From assembly GCF_009923995.1 (NCBI RefSeq), contig NZ_RFSK01000008.1:88140-152139 (forward strand): a DNA stretch of 64,000 bases. The letters run 5' to 3'. The notes under the pieces were generated by a model. The model saw only the letters and a list, made by a program, of their open reading frames with translations, had not been told where the DNA came from and did no database searches. The position numbers were made by a program, and so were the translations under genes. The DNA is from Janthinobacterium sp. GTDB taxonomy: Bacteria > Pseudomonadota > Gammaproteobacteria > Burkholderiales > Burkholderiaceae_D. This document shows, in pieces, positions 10,769 through 18,716 of the stretch (positions are counted from its first letter, which is position 1; the number at the start of each line of letters is the position of its first letter).

Positions 10769-11667
10769 GTACCTATGACATTCTAGTGGTCGGCGGCGCC
10801 GGCATCGACACCATCGTGCGCGTCCCCGACCTGCAACTGCCGGTGGCCGATTCCGTGCATGTGCCCCCCATCCGCGACTACGTGGCGCACACGGGCAACG
10901 GCGTGGCGCTCGCTTGCCACGCGCTGGGCCTGCGCTGCAAGTTCATCGATTTCATCGGCGACGACGCGCAGGGCGCGGCCATCCTGCAGCGCTACAAGGA
11001 GGCCAAACTCGATTTCTCGCACATCGTGGAGCCGTCCGGCACGCGGCGCAGCGTCAACCTGGTCGACCCGCAGGGGCGCAGGATGTCGCTGTACGACGGC
11101 CGCCACCCGGAAGGCGTGCGCATGCCGGCCGCCTTTTATCTGCCCTACCTGGGACCGGCCCGCCACGCCCACTTTTCCATCATGGGCTGGGTGGCCGACC
11201 TGTTTGACGATGCGCTCGTGTGCGGCACCACCGTGTCGACTGATCTGCACGACTGGGACGGCGTCAACCCGCACCACAAGGTCTTCGCCCTGCGCGCCGA
11301 CCTGGTCTTCCTCAGCACGGCGGCACTGGGCGAGCGCAAGGACACCGTCATGCGCGCCATCGTGGAACAAGGCCGCGCGCTCGCCGTCATCGCCGCGGAC
11401 GGCGCCTACCTGCTGGAACGCGGCAGCGACGAGGTCCGCCACTTCCCCTGCGCGCCACTGGGCCTGCCCGTGGTGGACACGAATGGCGCGGGCGACTCGT
11501 TTGTGGCCGCCTTCCTGCACGCCTGGCTGGCTGGCGCCGGCATCGACGCCGCCATGCGCCGCGGCGCCATCGCCGGCGCGTTTGCCTGCGCCCAGCATGG
11601 CACGCATGAACGCTTCATCGGGCGCGAAGAGCTGCATGACTTATATCAAGATGGCACTAGCTTATGA
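10765..11667 (+). CDS. PfkB/ribokinase-family sugar kinase
   Basis: This 300-residue kinase has the PfkB signatures GNGVALACHALG in the sugar-binding half and DTNGAGDSFVAAFLHAWL near the C-terminus. Asp238 begins the latter motif and Asp244 is the expected catalytic base. The family phosphorylates fructose, ribose, adenosine and other substrates. At the end of a maltodextrin operon it may phosphorylate the glucose released by the alpha-glucosidase, but that is inference from position. The ATG overlaps the amylase TGA, so translation is probably coupled. Confidence 0.82.
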   Translation: MSTYDILVVGGAGIDTIVRVPDLQLPVADSVHVPPIRDYVAHTGNGVALACHALGLRCKFIDFIGDDAQGAAILQRYKEAKLDFSHIVEPSGTRRSVNLVDPQGRRMSLYDGRHPEGVRMPAAFYLPYLGPARHAHFSIMGWVADLFDDALVCGTTVSTDLHDWDGVNPHHKVFALRADLVFLSTAALGERKDTVMRAIVEQGRALAVIAADGAYLLERGSDEVRHFPCAPLGLPVVDTNGAGDSFVAAFLHAWLAGAGIDAAMRRGAIAGAFACAQHGTHERFIGREELHDLYQDGTSL

Positions 11668-11761
11668 CTTAAAATTCTATCAAGCGTGATAACTTGGCAA
11701 GGGCTGCATGGCACAATGGCTGCGGATTTCACCATCGCAGACCATTCGAACCGGAGACCAC

Positions 11762-13048
11762 ATGAGAATCGAAACCCTGGCCGTGCACGCCGGCTACACC
11801 CCCGACCCCACCACCAAGGCCGCCGCCGTCCCCATCTACCAGACGGTGGCCTACGCCTTCGACAATGCCCAGCATGGCGCCGACCTGTTCGACCTCAAGG
11901 TGGCCGGGAATATCTACACGCGCATCATGAATCCCACGCAGGACGTGCTGGAAAAGCGGGTCGCGGCGCTGGAAGGCGGCGTGGCCGCACTGGCCGTGGC
12001 GTCGGGCATGGCGGCCATCACCTATGCGATCCAGACCATCGCGGAAGCGGGCGACAATTTCATCTCCGCCAGCCAGCTGTATGGCGGCACCTACAACCTG
12101 TTCGCCCACACCCTGCCGCAGATCGGCATCGAAGTGCGCTTTGCCGACGCGCGCCAGCCGGAGACCTTCGCCGCCCTGATCGACGCGCGCACCAAGGCCA
12201 TCTTCTGCGAATCGATCGGCAACCCGCTGGGCAATGTGACGGACGTGGCCAAGCTGGCCGAGATCGCGCACGCGCACGGCATTCCGCTGATCGTCGATAA
12301 CACGGTACCGAGCCCGTACCTGTTCCGCCCCATCGAGCATGGCGCCGACATCGTCGTCCACTCGCTGACCAAATACCTGGGCGGCCACGGCACCACCGTG
12401 GGCGGCGCCATCGTCGACAGCGGCAAGTTCCCGTGGGCTGAGCACAAGGAACGCTTCAAGCGCCTGAACGAGCCGGACGTGTCGTATCACGGCGTCGTCT
12501 ACACGGAAGCGTTCGGCCCCGCCGCCTTCATCGGCCGCGCGCGCGTCGTCCCGCTGCGCAACATGGGCGCGGCCATTGCCCCCTTGAGCGCCTTCCAGCT
12601 GATCCAGGGCATCGAGACCCTGGCCCTGCGCATGGACCGCATCTGCGACAACACGCTGGCCCTGGCCAGGCACCTGAAAAACCACCCGAAAGTCGCGTGG
12701 GTCAATTACGCGGGCCTGGAAGACCATCCGGACCACGCGCTGGTGAAAAAATACATGCAGGGCCGCGCCTCGGGCATTCTGTCCTTCGGCCTGAAGCTGG
12801 CCAGCGGCGAAGATCCCCGCGCGGCCGGCGCCCGCGTGCTCGACGCCCTGCAGCTGTTTACACGCCTGGTCAACATCGGCGACGCCAAGTCGCTGGCCAC
12901 GCACCCGGCGTCCACCACGCACCGCCAGCTCAATGCCGAAGAACTGGCCAAGGCGGGCGTGTCCGAAGACATGCTGCGCCTGTCCGTGGGCATCGAGCAT
13001 ATCGACGACTTGCGCGCAGACCTGGAGCAGGCCTTGAACGCGGCGTAA
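11762..13048 (+). CDS. metY: O-acetylhomoserine sulfhydrylase-type PLP enzyme (Cys/Met metabolism family)
   Basis: The 428-residue protein belongs to the cystathionine gamma-synthase-like fold type I family. It opens with MRIETLAVHAGYTPDPTTKAAAVPIYQT and has the PLP-lysine motif HSLTKYLGGHGTTVGG. The length and GGAIVDSGKF region fit O-acetylhomoserine aminocarboxypropyltransferase (MetY) better than the shorter MetB/MetZ. The reaction makes homocysteine from O-acetylhomoserine and sulfide. GGAG lies 7 bases before the chosen ATG, so an upstream in-frame ATG is rejected. It has no functional link to its neighbours. Confidence 0.85.
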   Translation: MRIETLAVHAGYTPDPTTKAAAVPIYQTVAYAFDNAQHGADLFDLKVAGNIYTRIMNPTQDVLEKRVAALEGGVAALAVASGMAAITYAIQTIAEAGDNFISASQLYGGTYNLFAHTLPQIGIEVRFADARQPETFAALIDARTKAIFCESIGNPLGNVTDVAKLAEIAHAHGIPLIVDNTVPSPYLFRPIEHGADIVVHSLTKYLGGHGTTVGGAIVDSGKFPWAEHKERFKRLNEPDVSYHGVVYTEAFGPAAFIGRARVVPLRNMGAAIAPLSAFQLIQGIETLALRMDRICDNTLALARHLKNHPKVAWVNYAGLEDHPDHALVKKYMQGRASGILSFGLKLASGEDPRAAGARVLDALQLFTRLVNIGDAKSLATHPASTTHRQLNAEELAKAGVSEDMLRLSVGIEHIDDLRADLEQALNAA

Positions 13049-13096
13049 GCGTCTTCCCACCCCGCCCGCAGGGGGCTTCATGGCATAATCGGCAAC

Positions 13097-14089
13097 ATGA
13101 ACTCCCCGCTCCCATCGCCGGAACAGACTGCGTCCGGCCTGTTCCGCGCCGAATATGCGCGGCGCATGAATGCCGTGCTCGATCATATCGACCGCCACCT
13201 GGACACGCCGCTGGACCTCGCCCAGCTGGCCGAGGTCGCGCATTTTTCCCGTTTCCACTTTCACCGCGTGTTCGCCGCCTGGATGGGCGAGACGCTGGGC
13301 GACTATGCGCGCCGCCGGCGCCTGGAAACGGCCGCCCTGCGGCTGGCCTGCCGCCCTGACGAAGCGATACTGGACATCGCGCTGGCGACGGGCTTCGGCT
13401 CCGGCGAAGCGTTTGCGCGCGCCTTCATGCTGAAATTCGGCTGCACGCCGACGGCCTGGCGCGCCGGCGTGGCCGCAAAAAACGCTGCCATGCTCGCGGC
13501 CATGCGGCTGCGCCGGCAAGATAGCAATCCGGATCAGGCCATGCGCAATCCCGGTCAGGAAAACGGGCCGAACTTCCAGCACCATGACGACTCCAATCCA
13601 CTTCACAGAGAGAGTCCCATGCAAGTCACCATCCTCGACCTGCCGCCCGCCACCGTGGCGTGCCAGCGCCATATCGGCCCTTACGGTCCCGCCATCGGCG
13701 CCTTCTGGCGTGACACCGTCGCGCCCTGGATGCAGTCGCACGGCCTGGGCGACGCGGTCTGCTACGGCATCGGCCATGACGATCCCGGCATCACGCCGCC
13801 GGACAAATGCCGCTACGACGCCTGCGTTGCCGTGCCCGATGGCTTCCACTCGGGCGGCCGCGCCAGCATCGCCACCCTGCCGGGCGGGCGCTATGCGGTG
13901 GCGCAATTCAAGGGGCCGTCCAGCGCCATCGCCGACGCGTGGACGCGCATGACGCGCGAATGGCTGCCGTCCAGCGGCCTGCAGTGGGACGAGCGGCCCT
14001 GCTTCGAGCGCTTTTCCGCCGCCACGGCGCTGGACCCGGCCACGGGCGAATTCTCTTGCGAGATCTGCATCCCCGTGCGGCCCCTGTAA
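13097..14089 (+). CDS. AraC-family regulator fused to a GyrI-like small-molecule-binding domain
   Basis: The 330-residue protein has two parts. Residues 15-120 are an AraC-type double helix-turn-helix (LDTPLDLAQLAEVAHFSRFHF; the second unit has DIALATGFGSGEAFARAF). Residues 170-330 are a GyrI/Rob-like domain (VTILDLPPATVACQRHIGPY; final FSCEICIPVRP). Rob- and BmrR-like proteins of this layout sense hydrophobic compounds or drugs and activate efflux or stress genes. It lies between the sulfhydrylase and the convergent SDR gene. Its target is unknown. Confidence 0.88.
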   Translation: MNSPLPSPEQTASGLFRAEYARRMNAVLDHIDRHLDTPLDLAQLAEVAHFSRFHFHRVFAAWMGETLGDYARRRRLETAALRLACRPDEAILDIALATGFGSGEAFARAFMLKFGCTPTAWRAGVAAKNAAMLAAMRLRRQDSNPDQAMRNPGQENGPNFQHHDDSNPLHRESPMQVTILDLPPATVACQRHIGPYGPAIGAFWRDTVAPWMQSHGLGDAVCYGIGHDDPGITPPDKCRYDACVAVPDGFHSGGRASIATLPGGRYAVAQFKGPSSAIADAWTRMTREWLPSSGLQWDERPCFERFSAATALDPATGEFSCEICIPVRPL

Positions 14090-14119
14090 CGCCGGCGCGC
14101 GGCGCTGGCAGCCCGCCTG

Positions 14120-14923
14120 TCAGCCTTTGACACCGTAGCGCGATGCCGGCTTGCCGCGCATCGCGCCCGCGAACAGGGCCAGGCGGGCCGCGTCAAAGCG
14201 CTCCCACAGCTCCTGCTCTTCCACGGAAGGCAGGGTCACCAGTTCGCCCTGGTCCAGGCCCGCCAGCGCCGCATCGACGCAGTCTTCCGCGCGCATGATG
14301 GTGGCCTGGTCCAGCTGCGCCAGCGGCACGCCGCTCAATTCCCAGATTTCCGTCGCCGTCGACGCGGGCAGCACCAGCTGCACCCGGATGCCCGTGCCGG
14401 CCAGTTCCTGCTGCAAGCCCCGCGTGAAATTCATCACATAGCCCTTGGTGGCGCTGTAGATCGTGCTGACGGGCAGGATATGGAAGGACAGCACGGAACC
14501 GATGTTGACGATGGTGCCGCTGTTGCGCTGCTTGAACTGCGGCAGCACGGCGTAGCTCAGCTCCGCCAGCGCGGTGACGTTGACCTTGTCCATCGCGGCG
14601 ATGCCCTCGCGGGGCGCATCCACCACGGCCCCCAGGGTCGAGGCGCCCGCGTTATTCACCAGCATGGTGATGGCGGCGTTCGACGACAGCTCGCCGGCCA
14701 CGCGCCGCAAATCATCCGCGTCGGCCAGGTCTGCCGCCATGGCGCGCACGGCCACGCCATATTTTTCCGCCAGCGACTTGGCCAGCACGCCCAGGCGCTC
14801 GACCCGGCGCGCCACCAGGATCAAGTCGAAGCCGCGCGCGGCCAGGCGCTCCGCGTAGACGGCGCCCAGGCCGGAGGAGGCGCCGGTGACGAGGGCCGTG
14901 CCCTGCGTAGTGTTTGTGCTCAT
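14120..14923 (-). CDS. short-chain dehydrogenase/reductase
   Basis: This 267-residue classical SDR has the Rossmann motif TGASSGLG (13-20), NNAG (90-93), Ser143 and the YSATK active site (Tyr156, Lys160). The substrate cannot be predicted. The start is set by AAGGAACC just before the ATG. An upstream in-frame ATG would extend into the operator region. It is divergent from a TetR gene, and three related palindromes lie between them, so it is probably repressed by that regulator. Confidence 0.88.
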   Translation of the reverse strand: MSTNTTQGTALVTGASSGLGAVYAERLAARGFDLILVARRVERLGVLAKSLAEKYGVAVRAMAADLADADDLRRVAGELSSNAAITMLVNNAGASTLGAVVDAPREGIAAMDKVNVTALAELSYAVLPQFKQRNSGTIVNIGSVLSFHILPVSTIYSATKGYVMNFTRGLQQELAGTGIRVQLVLPASTATEIWELSGVPLAQLDQATIMRAEDCVDAALAGLDQGELVTLPSVEEQELWERFDAARLALFAGAMRGKPASRYGVKG

Positions 14924-14967
14924 GATGGTTCCTTTAAGGTTTTCAAATTGAAAATGCATGGATAGCA

Positions 14968-14987
14968 AGCATGATGATTATCATGCT
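14968..14987. promoter_or_regulatory. TetR-type operator, site 1
   Basis: AGCATGATGATTATCATGCT is palindromic at 18 of 20 positions. Its core CATGA-N6-TCATG is shared with two further sites to the right. It lies 45 bp upstream of the SDR start. Confidence 0.65.
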
Positions 14988-15003
14988 TTGGCACGACATT
15001 AAA

Positions 15004-15019
15004 CATGACGATCATCATG
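15004..15019. promoter_or_regulatory. TetR-type operator, site 2
   Basis: CATGACGATCATCATG is palindromic at 14 of 16 positions. Its centre is 34 bp from site 1 and 30 bp from site 3, roughly three helical turns in each case. Confidence 0.6.
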
Positions 15020-15033
15020 ATTAATGTCGCAAG

Positions 15034-15049
15034 CATGACGTACGTCATG
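15034..15049. promoter_or_regulatory. TetR-type operator, site 3
   Basis: CATGACGTACGTCATG is a perfect 16-bp palindrome. It directly abuts TATGAT (15050-15055), a good -10 for the TetR gene, which implies autorepression. Confidence 0.7.
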
Positions 15050-15090
15050 TATGATGTCAACAGAAATTAATTGATGACCCGGAGCACGCC

Positions 15091-15675
15091 ATGCGATACC
15101 CAGCCGCCGAGACGGCAGAAAAACACCAGCGCATCCTGCAGGAAGCGGCGCGCCTGTTCCGCGAACAGGGCTTTGACGGCGTCAGCGTGGGACAGATCAT
15201 GCAGGCGACGGGACTCACGCACGGCCCTTTCTACAACCACTTCGCCTCGAAGGAAGCGCTGATGGCGGCAAGCACCCTGCACGGCTCGGAACATTCACGC
15301 GCGGCGCTCGATGCGGCAACCGGCAGCCCGGAAGCCATGCGCCAGTATGTGCGCGATTATATGAGCGCGGCCCACCGCGATGCGCCGGGCAACGGCTGCC
15401 TGCTGGCGGCACTGGCCGGCGACGCGCGCAAGCAGCCGGCCGTGCGCCCCGCCTTTGGCATCCACCTGCAATCGATCATCGGCAAGCTGGCGGCGCATTT
15501 CCCGTGGCGGAAAAAACGCAATCCCCGCCAGGACGCCATCGTCATGCTGTCGGCCATGGTGGGCGCCGTGGCGCTGGCGCGCGCCGTCGATGATGGCGCA
15601 TTGTCGGACGAGATCCTGGCGGCGGTACAGGCCGCGTATGCGCCTACGCCGCCAGCACCTGCGCCACCTGCCTGA
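15091..15675 (+). CDS. TetR/AcrR-family repressor of the divergent SDR gene
   Basis: The 194-residue protein has an N-terminal TetR helix-turn-helix (ILQEAARLFREQGFDGVSVG, then LTHGPFYNHFASKEAL) and an all-helical ligand domain. Its neighbour and the three operators suggest that it controls itself and the SDR gene. The ligand is unknown. The 3' end overlaps the convergent NadR-like gene by 32 bp, and its last residues (PTPPAPAPPA) are low-complexity, probably because of that overlap. Confidence 0.88.
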   Translation: MRYPAAETAEKHQRILQEAARLFREQGFDGVSVGQIMQATGLTHGPFYNHFASKEALMAASTLHGSEHSRAALDAATGSPEAMRQYVRDYMSAAHRDAPGNGCLLAALAGDARKQPAVRPAFGIHLQSIIGKLAAHFPWRKKRNPRQDAIVMLSAMVGAVALARAVDDGALSDEILAAVQAAYAPTPPAPAPPA

Positions 15676-16675
15676 CCCGCTCGTCCACGGAACCAGCGAC
15701 ATGGACAAAGGCGATCCCTCGCCGCGCCAGCTCCGCCTGGTACCACGCATGCTGGCGCAGCCGGAAGCTGTCGTCGCGGCGCGTGCCATCCTGGATGAAG
15801 GGAAAATCGGGCGCGCACAGCACGACCAGGTCGTAATCATGGCCGGCCAGCTCCAGCAGTGCCGCTTCCGCCCGGCCAAACATCTCGACGCAGTAAAAAT
15901 ACGTGGTCAACGGCGACGTGTCGCAGAACAGCCAGCGCCGCGCCTGTCCGGCAGCGGCGGCTTCGCGCTGCAGCTGCTCCCTGCCGATCTTCAGCAGATC
16001 GTCATAGGCCAGCACGCCATCCTGGCTTTCCCACAGTTCGCGGCCATACTCGGCCACCCAGGCCGTGTCGAAATGCCGCGCCAGCGCTTGCGCCAGGGTC
16101 GTCTTGCCGCTCGACTCGCCGCCCAGCACGCACACGCGCCTGACGAAACTGGCGCGCACGACAGGCGATAACAACGCGCCGTGCGCATGCGGGTCCTGCC
16201 GCACCAGCGTGCCAGACACGGGCACCAGTGTCCTGGCCTGGTCCACGCTGACATGCGCCACGGCGCCCTGCGCGTAATGCTGCTGCAGCACCCGGGCAAA
16301 GCCGGGGCCGTAGTCTTCGCTGCTGAAGACGGCATCGACGGGCAAGTCCAGCACCGTCCAGCACAGCCAGCCCATGAAGTGGCGATGCAGCTCGCCGTCG
16401 TCGTCGTTATGCGGCAAGGTCCGCGCCGGCACGCCGCGCGCCGCGCACAGGGCGGCCAGGCGCGCGTCGTCGAGCACCACGATGTGCGCCTGCGGAAATT
16501 GCGCGCGCAGCCAGCCTTCACGGCGCGCCGGCTCCAGCCCTGGGAATTCCGGTTTCGTGTAGCTGACCACCAGCAGTTCCCCGCAAGCCTGCGTGGCACG
16601 CCGTATCAATAGTTCATGGCCCAGGTGCAGCGGGCAGAATTTGCCCACCACGAGGCCCCTTTTATACGTGCTCAT
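15644..16675 (-). CDS. NadR-like nicotinamide-nucleotide adenylyltransferase / ribosylnicotinamide kinase
   Basis: The 343-residue protein has two catalytic halves. The first is a nucleotidyltransferase with GKFCPLHLGH (HLGH at 17-20). The second is a P-loop kinase with GGESSGKT (185-192) and a later DTSPLTTYFYC segment. This is the arrangement of NadR without its N-terminal DNA-binding domain. Known NadR proteins turn ribosylnicotinamide into NMN and NMN into NAD. The start codon overlaps the stop of the adenylate-forming enzyme gene by 4 bp. That makes it the last gene of the minus-strand set headed by the MoxR-type ATPase, an unusual partner for an NAD salvage enzyme. Confidence 0.82.
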   Translation of the reverse strand: MSTYKRGLVVGKFCPLHLGHELLIRRATQACGELLVVSYTKPEFPGLEPARREGWLRAQFPQAHIVVLDDARLAALCAARGVPARTLPHNDDDGELHRHFMGWLCWTVLDLPVDAVFSSEDYGPGFARVLQQHYAQGAVAHVSVDQARTLVPVSGTLVRQDPHAHGALLSPVVRASFVRRVCVLGGESSGKTTLAQALARHFDTAWVAEYGRELWESQDGVLAYDDLLKIGREQLQREAAAAGQARRWLFCDTSPLTTYFYCVEMFGRAEAALLELAGHDYDLVVLCAPDFPFIQDGTRRDDSFRLRQHAWYQAELARRGIAFVHVAGSVDERVRQVAQVLAA

Positions 16676-18039
16676 ACTGCCGCTTCCCGCAAATCCGAAG
16701 TGTATTGAATGATCTTGTCTTCCGCCAGCAAGGTCTCGACGGCGACGGCGCCGAAAAACGGCGCGAGCAAGGCGCGCGCCCGGCCTGCCTGCGGCATGGC
16801 GTTCGGCGCCAGACGCAGCGCGATGCTGCCATCCCCATGCTGGTGCACGCCAAACACGGCGATGGCCAAAGGCTTCAGGGCGTGCGTGATGTCGATATTA
16901 TTGATCCACTCGCCCTGCGCCGTGCGGTAACGCAGGGGGCTGCGGCCCGCCAGCCCCACCAGCACGGGACCATGCGGGCCATGCGCCAGCGATGCGTAGT
17001 CGCCCGTGCGATAGCGCACGAGGGGCAGGCAGAAATTGAAACCTCCTGTCACGGTGATTTCGCCGCGCTCCCCGTCGGGCACGGCCTGGCCGTCGCCATC
17101 GAGGATTTCCACGTACAGCCGGTGCTGCAGCAGCACGTGGCCGCCCGCCCGTTCGTCATACACGGCGACGGGCCCCACCTCATTGAGCGAATAGATGTCG
17201 AGTACGGGGCAGCCGAAAGCCGCCTCCAGTCGTGCGCGCATGCCGGGCAGGAGCATCATCGAAACGGACAGCAGCGCGGCCGGCTTGTGCGCCATGGGCA
17301 AGGTAAGCAGCTCGGCAAACGAGATGGGATCGCCCGCGATCAGCTCGGGCGCCATGGCGTCCAGGTAGCGCGCGCGGTCGTCCGGATCGCGCCAGTCGTC
17401 CGGATGCAGGTTGATCTTCGCCAGCCCCGACTCGTTCATCGTGGGCGTGACGGAGACATAGGTGAAGCAGCGGCGCTGGTGCCCCAGCAGCATCACGCCC
17501 ACCTGCCCCGCGCCATGGCGCAGGGTCACGCCGAAGCGCGCCAGCGCGCGCTTGTGGAAGGCCAGGTAGCGCCCCGCCACCAGCGGGTGCGAGGCGATCA
17601 GCAGCGGATGGCCCGTGGTGCCCGTCGTCTGGAAATTGATCATGCGCGCCAGGTCCGCATCGTCGGGCACGAAGGCGGCGATGTCATGCGCCAGCTCGGC
17701 GCGGCTGACGGGCTGTACGTCCTGCAAGCGCGCTGGCGGCGAACCGCAGGCGCGGTAATGCGGCACCGTGGCATACGTCGCCTTGAGGAACCCCGGCAGC
17801 CAGGCTGGCGGCGCATTGGCACTCCAGCCGATATCCGCCTGCACGACTTCCTGCTCGTAGGCGCGCAAGGCCGCCACTTCCGCCGCCTGCAGCTTGTTGC
17901 CGCTGCGGTTGCGGTAGCGGGGGGCCGCGGGATGGCTGCGCAGGGTTTCCAGCATGCGCGCGCCCGCCGGCGTCAGGGTGGGACAGTAGTCGCGGTCCGA
18001 TTCCCACGCGCCGGCGGGCAGGTTGACATCCACGCTCAT
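16672..18039 (-). CDS. PaaK-like adenylate-forming enzyme (phenylacetate-CoA ligase / coenzyme F390 synthetase family)
   Basis: The 455-residue protein matches the COG1541 branch of AMP-forming enzymes. It has the phosphate-binding loop TTGTTGHP (138-145), YSLNEVGPVAVYDER and the late RYRTGDYA. Family members adenylate a carboxylate and pass it to CoA or another acceptor, or adenylate a cofactor. The substrate here is unknown, and no aromatic-degradation genes are nearby. The start was chosen because its ATG overlaps the TGA of the preceding gene, and its own stop overlaps the NadR-like start in the same way. Three genes therefore appear translationally coupled. Confidence 0.75.
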   Translation of the reverse strand: MSVDVNLPAGAWESDRDYCPTLTPAGARMLETLRSHPAAPRYRNRSGNKLQAAEVAALRAYEQEVVQADIGWSANAPPAWLPGFLKATYATVPHYRACGSPPARLQDVQPVSRAELAHDIAAFVPDDADLARMINFQTTGTTGHPLLIASHPLVAGRYLAFHKRALARFGVTLRHGAGQVGVMLLGHQRRCFTYVSVTPTMNESGLAKINLHPDDWRDPDDRARYLDAMAPELIAGDPISFAELLTLPMAHKPAALLSVSMMLLPGMRARLEAAFGCPVLDIYSLNEVGPVAVYDERAGGHVLLQHRLYVEILDGDGQAVPDGERGEITVTGGFNFCLPLVRYRTGDYASLAHGPHGPVLVGLAGRSPLRYRTAQGEWINNIDITHALKPLAIAVFGVHQHGDGSIALRLAPNAMPQAGRARALLAPFFGAVAVETLLAEDKIIQYTSDLREAAV

Positions 18040-18629
18040 TCGCGCGACCACTTGTCGGCCGATTCCTCGGCCGCCTTCTTCGCCAGCGCTTCGCGGATTT
18101 CCCGCGCGCGCTGCTCGGCCAGCCGGCTCGCTTCGAGCAGGCGGCGGCGCTCCGTGCCGCTGATGGCGGACAGCCTGTCCGTGGCCTGCGCCACGCTTTC
18201 CTGCGCGGGACGGAAACCCAGGCGCGCCAGCACCATGCGGGCCAGCTCCTCGCGCCGCTCGGGGTCTTGCGTGAACTGGTGGGCCGGCGTGGCAGCGGCC
18301 AGCTCGCGCGCCGCCTCGCCCAGCACCTGCAGCAGATCCTGCTGCGCCAGCCGCTGGCCGATGAACCACGCGTCGGCCAGCAGCCAGCACGCGATCATGG
18401 CCAGCGCCAGGCGGTTGCGGTCCGCCTTCACCTGCGCGCCGATAAACCCCTGCAGGGACGCGGCCGGCGCGCGGGCACCATGCAGCAGCAGGATGTCGTT
18501 GACGAGCGCCGCCACGGACACGGCCTGCGCGTTGGCGACGCCGGCGATGCGGGGCTCGGCGAGGAATTCGACGGGCGTGTCGGCCAGGCGGTGGGTCAGG
18601 GTTTCGAGGTCGGGACCGATTTGCATCAT
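18036..18629 (-). CDS. conserved-looking protein of unknown function
   Basis: I do not recognise this 197-residue protein. It is mostly helical by composition, has no signal peptide, and ends in a charged coiled-coil-like stretch (about residues 150-197, rich in E, R, K and A). The start has AAGGA just upstream. It heads the coupled trio with the adenylate-forming enzyme and NadR-like genes and lies 87 bp after the vWA gene. A GGGGTCAGACCC palindrome occupies that gap. Confidence 0.6.
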   Translation of the reverse strand: MMQIGPDLETLTHRLADTPVEFLAEPRIAGVANAQAVSVAALVNDILLLHGARAPAASLQGFIGAQVKADRNRLALAMIACWLLADAWFIGQRLAQQDLLQVLGEAARELAAATPAHQFTQDPERREELARMVLARLGFRPAQESVAQATDRLSAISGTERRRLLEASRLAEQRAREIREALAKKAAEESADKWSRE

Positions 18630-18661
18630 GATGTCCTTACCTTAACCCAACGGCAAATACT

Positions 18662-18688
18662 GGGGTCAGACCCGCCGGGTCTGACCCC
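18662..18688. repeat. GGGGTCAGACCC palindrome, copy 2
   Basis: GGGGTCAGACCC and GGGTCTGACCCC are perfect 12-bp arms around GCC. The element separates the vWA gene from the downstream trio and could act as a terminator or processing site between the two halves. Confidence 0.8.
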
Positions 18689-18716
18689 GGAATTTTGCTG
18701 CGCATATTCATCTTGT

